Source: Pseudomonas sp. RIT-562 (lineage in GTDB: Bacteria > Pseudomonadota > Gammaproteobacteria > Pseudomonadales > Pseudomonadaceae). From it: a stretch of DNA of 64,000 nt. The stretch covers positions 1-64,000 of the forward strand of contig NZ_JAPJIV010000030.1 of NCBI RefSeq assembly GCF_026241895.1, read 5' to 3'. The notes under the pieces were generated by a model. It did no database searches. It was not told the origin of the DNA and saw only the letters and a list, made by a program, of their open reading frames with translations. Within the stretch, counting starts at the first letter, position 1. Every line of letters starts with the position of its first letter. Positions 61,487 through 64,000 of the stretch are shown here, one piece after another. The translations under genes and the position numbers were made by a program.

Positions 61487-62791
61487 ATGCTCGCCTTACT
61501 CGGCTTGGCCATGGTGGTCGTGTTCACCTTCCTGATCATGACCAAGCGCCTGTCACCCATCGTTGCCTTGACTGTTGTTCCGATCGTCTTTGCGGTGATC
61601 GGCGGTTTCGGCGGCACCACAGGCAAGATGATGCTCGACGGCCTGAAAATGGTCGCGCCCTCAGCTGCGCTACTGTTGTTTGCGATCCTGTTTTTCGGCC
61701 TGATGATCGATTCCGGCTTATTCGACCCGCTGATCCGTAAGATTCTCAAACGGGTCAACGGCGACCCGATGAAAATTGCCGTGGGCACGGCGCTGCTCTC
61801 GTTGACTGTAGCCCTGGACGGCGACGGCACCACAACCTACATGATCACCTGCGCAGCCATGTTGCCACTGTACAAACGCATCGGCATGAATCCGATGATC
61901 CTCGGGATTGTCGCCATGTTGTCGCTGAGCATCATGAGCGGCATGAGCCCCTGGGGCGGCCCGGCGACACGAGCCATCGCGGCGCTGGGCCTGGATGCGG
62001 CGGACTACTTCATTCCGTTGCTGCCGACCATGATTGGCGGGGCGGCTTGGGTGGTGTTCACGGCTTTGCTGCTGGGGCGTTCCGAGCGCAAGCGCATTGG
62101 TAATGTGCAGTTGAGCAGTGGCGGCGGTAACTGCTATATCGAGGCGATTCTCAGCGATACGCCGCACAAACGGCCGAAGCTGGCGTACGTCAACCTGCTG
62201 CTGGTGATCGTAGTGATGGTCGCGCTGGTGATGGGCCTGATGCACTCGGCGATTCTGTTCCTGATCGGCTTTGTGCTCGCCCTGATGATCAATTACCCGC
62301 AGCTCGATATCCAGAAAGAACGCATCCTCGCCCATTCCGGCAACGCCATGACCGTGGTGCTGTTGGTGTTCGCGGCGGGGATTTTTGCCGGAATCTTCTC
62401 CGGGACCAAGATGGTCGACGCCCTGGCGCAAACCCTGGTGGACTGGATCCCGCCGGCGTGGGGCCATCTGTTTCCGCTGGTCGTGGCCATTACCAGCATG
62501 CCTTTGACCTTCGTGTTGTCCAATGACGCCTATTACTTTGGCGTGGTTCCGATCCTCGCCAACGCTGCTGCCGCTTACGGTATCAGCCCTCTGGAAATAG
62601 CCCGGGCATCGATCCTTGGCCAGCCGGTGCATCTGATGAGTCCGCTGGTTGCGTCGACGTTGCTGTTGATGGGAATGATCGACCGCGACATCGGCGACTT
62701 TCAGAAAGCTGCCTTCAAATGGGCGGTGCTGACCTCCCTGGTGGTGACCACCCTGGCGCTGTTGACTGGTGCGCTCACGCTGTTCGTCTGA
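61487..62791 (+). CDS. CitMHS-family citrate/tricarboxylate transporter
   Basis: A 434-residue inner-membrane transporter with about 11-12 helices and stretches typical of CitMHS: MTKRLSPIVALTVVPIVFAV, ALLSLTVALDGDGTTTYMIT, MSGMSPWGGPATRAIAAL and LSNDAYYFGVVPILANAAAA. Family members move citrate or related acids, often with a divalent metal and protons. It follows the GalD-like gene by 89 bases and precedes an OprD-type porin, giving a full uptake path. Confidence 0.87.
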   Translation: MLALLGLAMVVVFTFLIMTKRLSPIVALTVVPIVFAVIGGFGGTTGKMMLDGLKMVAPSAALLLFAILFFGLMIDSGLFDPLIRKILKRVNGDPMKIAVGTALLSLTVALDGDGTTTYMITCAAMLPLYKRIGMNPMILGIVAMLSLSIMSGMSPWGGPATRAIAALGLDAADYFIPLLPTMIGGAAWVVFTALLLGRSERKRIGNVQLSSGGGNCYIEAILSDTPHKRPKLAYVNLLLVIVVMVALVMGLMHSAILFLIGFVLALMINYPQLDIQKERILAHSGNAMTVVLLVFAAGIFAGIFSGTKMVDALAQTLVDWIPPAWGHLFPLVVAITSMPLTFVLSNDAYYFGVVPILANAAAAYGISPLEIARASILGQPVHLMSPLVASTLLLMGMIDRDIGDFQKAAFKWAVLTSLVVTTLALLTGALTLFV

Positions 62792-62819
62792 CCGCCTGAT
62801 TCCCTCTGAAGACTGTTCA

Positions 62820-62840
62820 CGCGCCCTGCAAAAGGGCGCG
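62820..62840 (+). terminator. Hairpin between transporter and porin genes
   Basis: CGCGCCC (62820) and GGGCGCG (62834) arms around a seven-base loop. No T run follows on the plus strand, so this is more likely an intra-operon stem that lowers or stabilises part of the transcript than a full terminator. Confidence 0.45.
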
Positions 62841-62880
62841 CGGATCAGTGCATCTGCAATAACAATAATGAGTATTGAGC

Positions 62881-64000
62881 ATGAGCAAATTCGTCACGCG
62901 CGTGGCTGTGGCTGTTCTCCTGGCCGCGTTGCCCTTGGCCTGTACCTGGGCGGCGGGATTCGTCGAAGACAGCAAGTTGAAAGTGCAATTGCGTAACGTG
63001 TATTTCAACGAGAACTTTCGTGATGAACATGGCCTGAGTGCCCGTGCGGCGCAAACGGCAAAGAGCGAACGAACGGAGTGGGCGCAGGGCTTTCTGCTCG
63101 ATTACCAGTCCGGTTTTACCCAGGGCACGCTGGGATTGGGGGTGGATGGGCTGGGCCTTGTCGGCGTCAAACTGGACTCCGGCAAAGGCCGTAGTGGCAC
63201 CGGTCTGCTTCCGGTACACGGGGACGGACGCGCTGCGGATGAGTTTTCCAGCCTCGGAGTGGCGGGCAAAGTCCGCCTGGCGAAAACCGTGGTCAAGCAT
63301 GGCACCTTGTTACCCAGGACGCCGGTGTTGATCTATAACGATGCGCGGCTGTTGCCACAGACTTATCAAGGCACCCAGTTCAGCAGTAGCGACATCGCCA
63401 ACTTGACGCTCACCGGCGGCCACCTGGACGAGTTCAAACTCAGGGATTCGTCGGACAGTCGTTCGATCATTCCTGATGGCTTCTCTGGCAAGGGTTCGGA
63501 TTTTTCGTACGTGGGTGGCGACTACAAGCTGGGCAAGAACATGCGCCTGAGCTATTTCTACGGGGAACTGCAGGACTTCTATCGGCAGCAGTTCGCCTCG
63601 GTCCAGCACGATCTGGCGCTCGGTGCAGGAGTGCTCACCAGCGACTTGCGCTATTTCCACAGCGTCGATGACGGGGCGGGACGAGGCGGGGTAATTGATA
63701 ACGACATGCTCAGCGGTCAACTGATCTACTCGTTCACCGGGCACAGTCTGGGCGCCGGTTATCAGGCACTGAATGGCGACGCGGGGTTGCCGTACATCAG
63801 CGGCGCGACGGTCTATTCGTTCAGTAATGTCGGAATCGGCAAGTTCATCGAGGAGGACGAGAAGACCTGGATGCTCAGCTATGCCTACGATTTCGCCAAG
63901 GTGGGGGTGCCTGGGCTGACGTTCTCAACCCGGTATCTGAGCGGCGACAATGGCAAGTCCGGTGACGCGCGGTTGCATGAGTGGGAGCGGGATGCAGAGC
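62881..64000 (+). CDS. OprD-family outer-membrane porin (C-terminus beyond window)
   Basis: Open reading frame from ATG 62881 to the last base, 373 residues so far. Signal peptide (cleavage near CTWAAG) followed by OprD features: GFVEDSKLKVQLRNVYFNEN, TEWAQGFLLDYQSGFTQGTL, and the stretch GVGLD-like GVDGLGLVGVKLDSG, LLPQTYQGTQFSSSDIANL. These channels take up carboxylates or basic amino acids. It follows the CitMHS transporter by 89 bases and probably supplies it. The protein should end about 40-60 residues further on with a terminal Phe. Confidence 0.88.
   Translation, partial: MSKFVTRVAVAVLLAALPLACTWAAGFVEDSKLKVQLRNVYFNENFRDEHGLSARAAQTAKSERTEWAQGFLLDYQSGFTQGTLGLGVDGLGLVGVKLDSGKGRSGTGLLPVHGDGRAADEFSSLGVAGKVRLAKTVVKHGTLLPRTPVLIYNDARLLPQTYQGTQFSSSDIANLTLTGGHLDEFKLRDSSDSRSIIPDGFSGKGSDFSYVGGDYKLGKNMRLSYFYGELQDFYRQQFASVQHDLALGAGVLTSDLRYFHSVDDGAGRGGVIDNDMLSGQLIYSFTGHSLGAGYQALNGDAGLPYISGATVYSFSNVGIGKFIEEDEKTWMLSYAYDFAKVGVPGLTFSTRYLSGDNGKSGDARLHEWERDAE

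Overview
The window looks like chromosomal DNA of a Pseudomonas of the fluorescens complex. GC is high. Extragenic palindromes of several REP classes punctuate the gene borders (GTAGGAGC..GGCTTGCCGGCGATGGCG, TGTGGGAGCAAAGCTTGCTCGCG and GTAGGAGCTGCCG..GGCTGCGATC types), and many genes (lsfA, paoABC, pcs, ligD, DUF2790, MnxR-like regulator) are typical of that group. I saw no tRNA, rRNA, CRISPR array, integrase or insertion sequence.

Layout. 29-8540: a probable Mn(II)-oxidation type locus: two paralogous sensor kinases (MnxS1/MnxS2-like), a 935-residue multicopper oxidase with a near-consensus sigma-54 promoter, a SCO1-cytochrome c fusion, and an NtrC-type sigma-54 activator (MnxR-like). 8546-10353: small exported protein, methyltransferase, cytochrome c. 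10371-11380: tandem array of nine 108-109-bp REP units. 11520-14595: two paralogous genes for exported proteins built of 13-residue repeats, in direct orientation around a secreted chorismate mutase and a lower-GC lysE/Lrp pair. 14771-19255: histidine phosphatase, MATE exporter, YceI, LysR, cupin. 19346-23135: periplasmic aldehyde oxidoreductase PaoABC. 23330-31517: acetyltransferase, EnvZ/OmpR-type pair, DUF2790, DipZ, AraC with a DUF4242/methyltransferase pair, phosphatidylcholine synthase. 31782-37735: DUF533 protein, then a tight unit of a haem-oxygenase-like diiron enzyme, an NPPY methyltransferase and DNA ligase D. 38273-41964: PotE-like antiporter with an amino-acid decarboxylase. 42699: LsfA.

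43354-51891: an aromatic amine catabolic region. Tryptophan-tryptophylquinone amine dehydrogenase (aauBEDA) and a cytochrome c lie beside a FeaR-like AraC regulator, an outer-membrane porin, another cytochrome c and a phenylacetaldehyde-type dehydrogenase. Amines would enter through the porin, be oxidised in the periplasm with electrons going to c-cytochromes, and the aldehyde would become an aryl acetate. Both divergent intergenic regions carry TGCCA half-sites spaced exactly 21 bp, which suggests one regulator for the region.

51979-59172: a DUF4258/HTH toxin-antitoxin-like pair, a phosphodiesterase, LysR with VOC protein and a dicarboxylate symporter, and a TetR-NemA unit with two copies of the same palindromic operator. 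59253-64000: LysR, a GalD/PrpF-type isomerase, a CitMHS transporter and an OprD-family porin cut off by the window end, which together look like uptake and metabolism of a tricarboxylic or related acid.

Starts were moved inward from the longest reading frame wherever a better ribosome binding site or family start was visible. Functional names rest on motifs read by eye and on gene order; no database search was possible.
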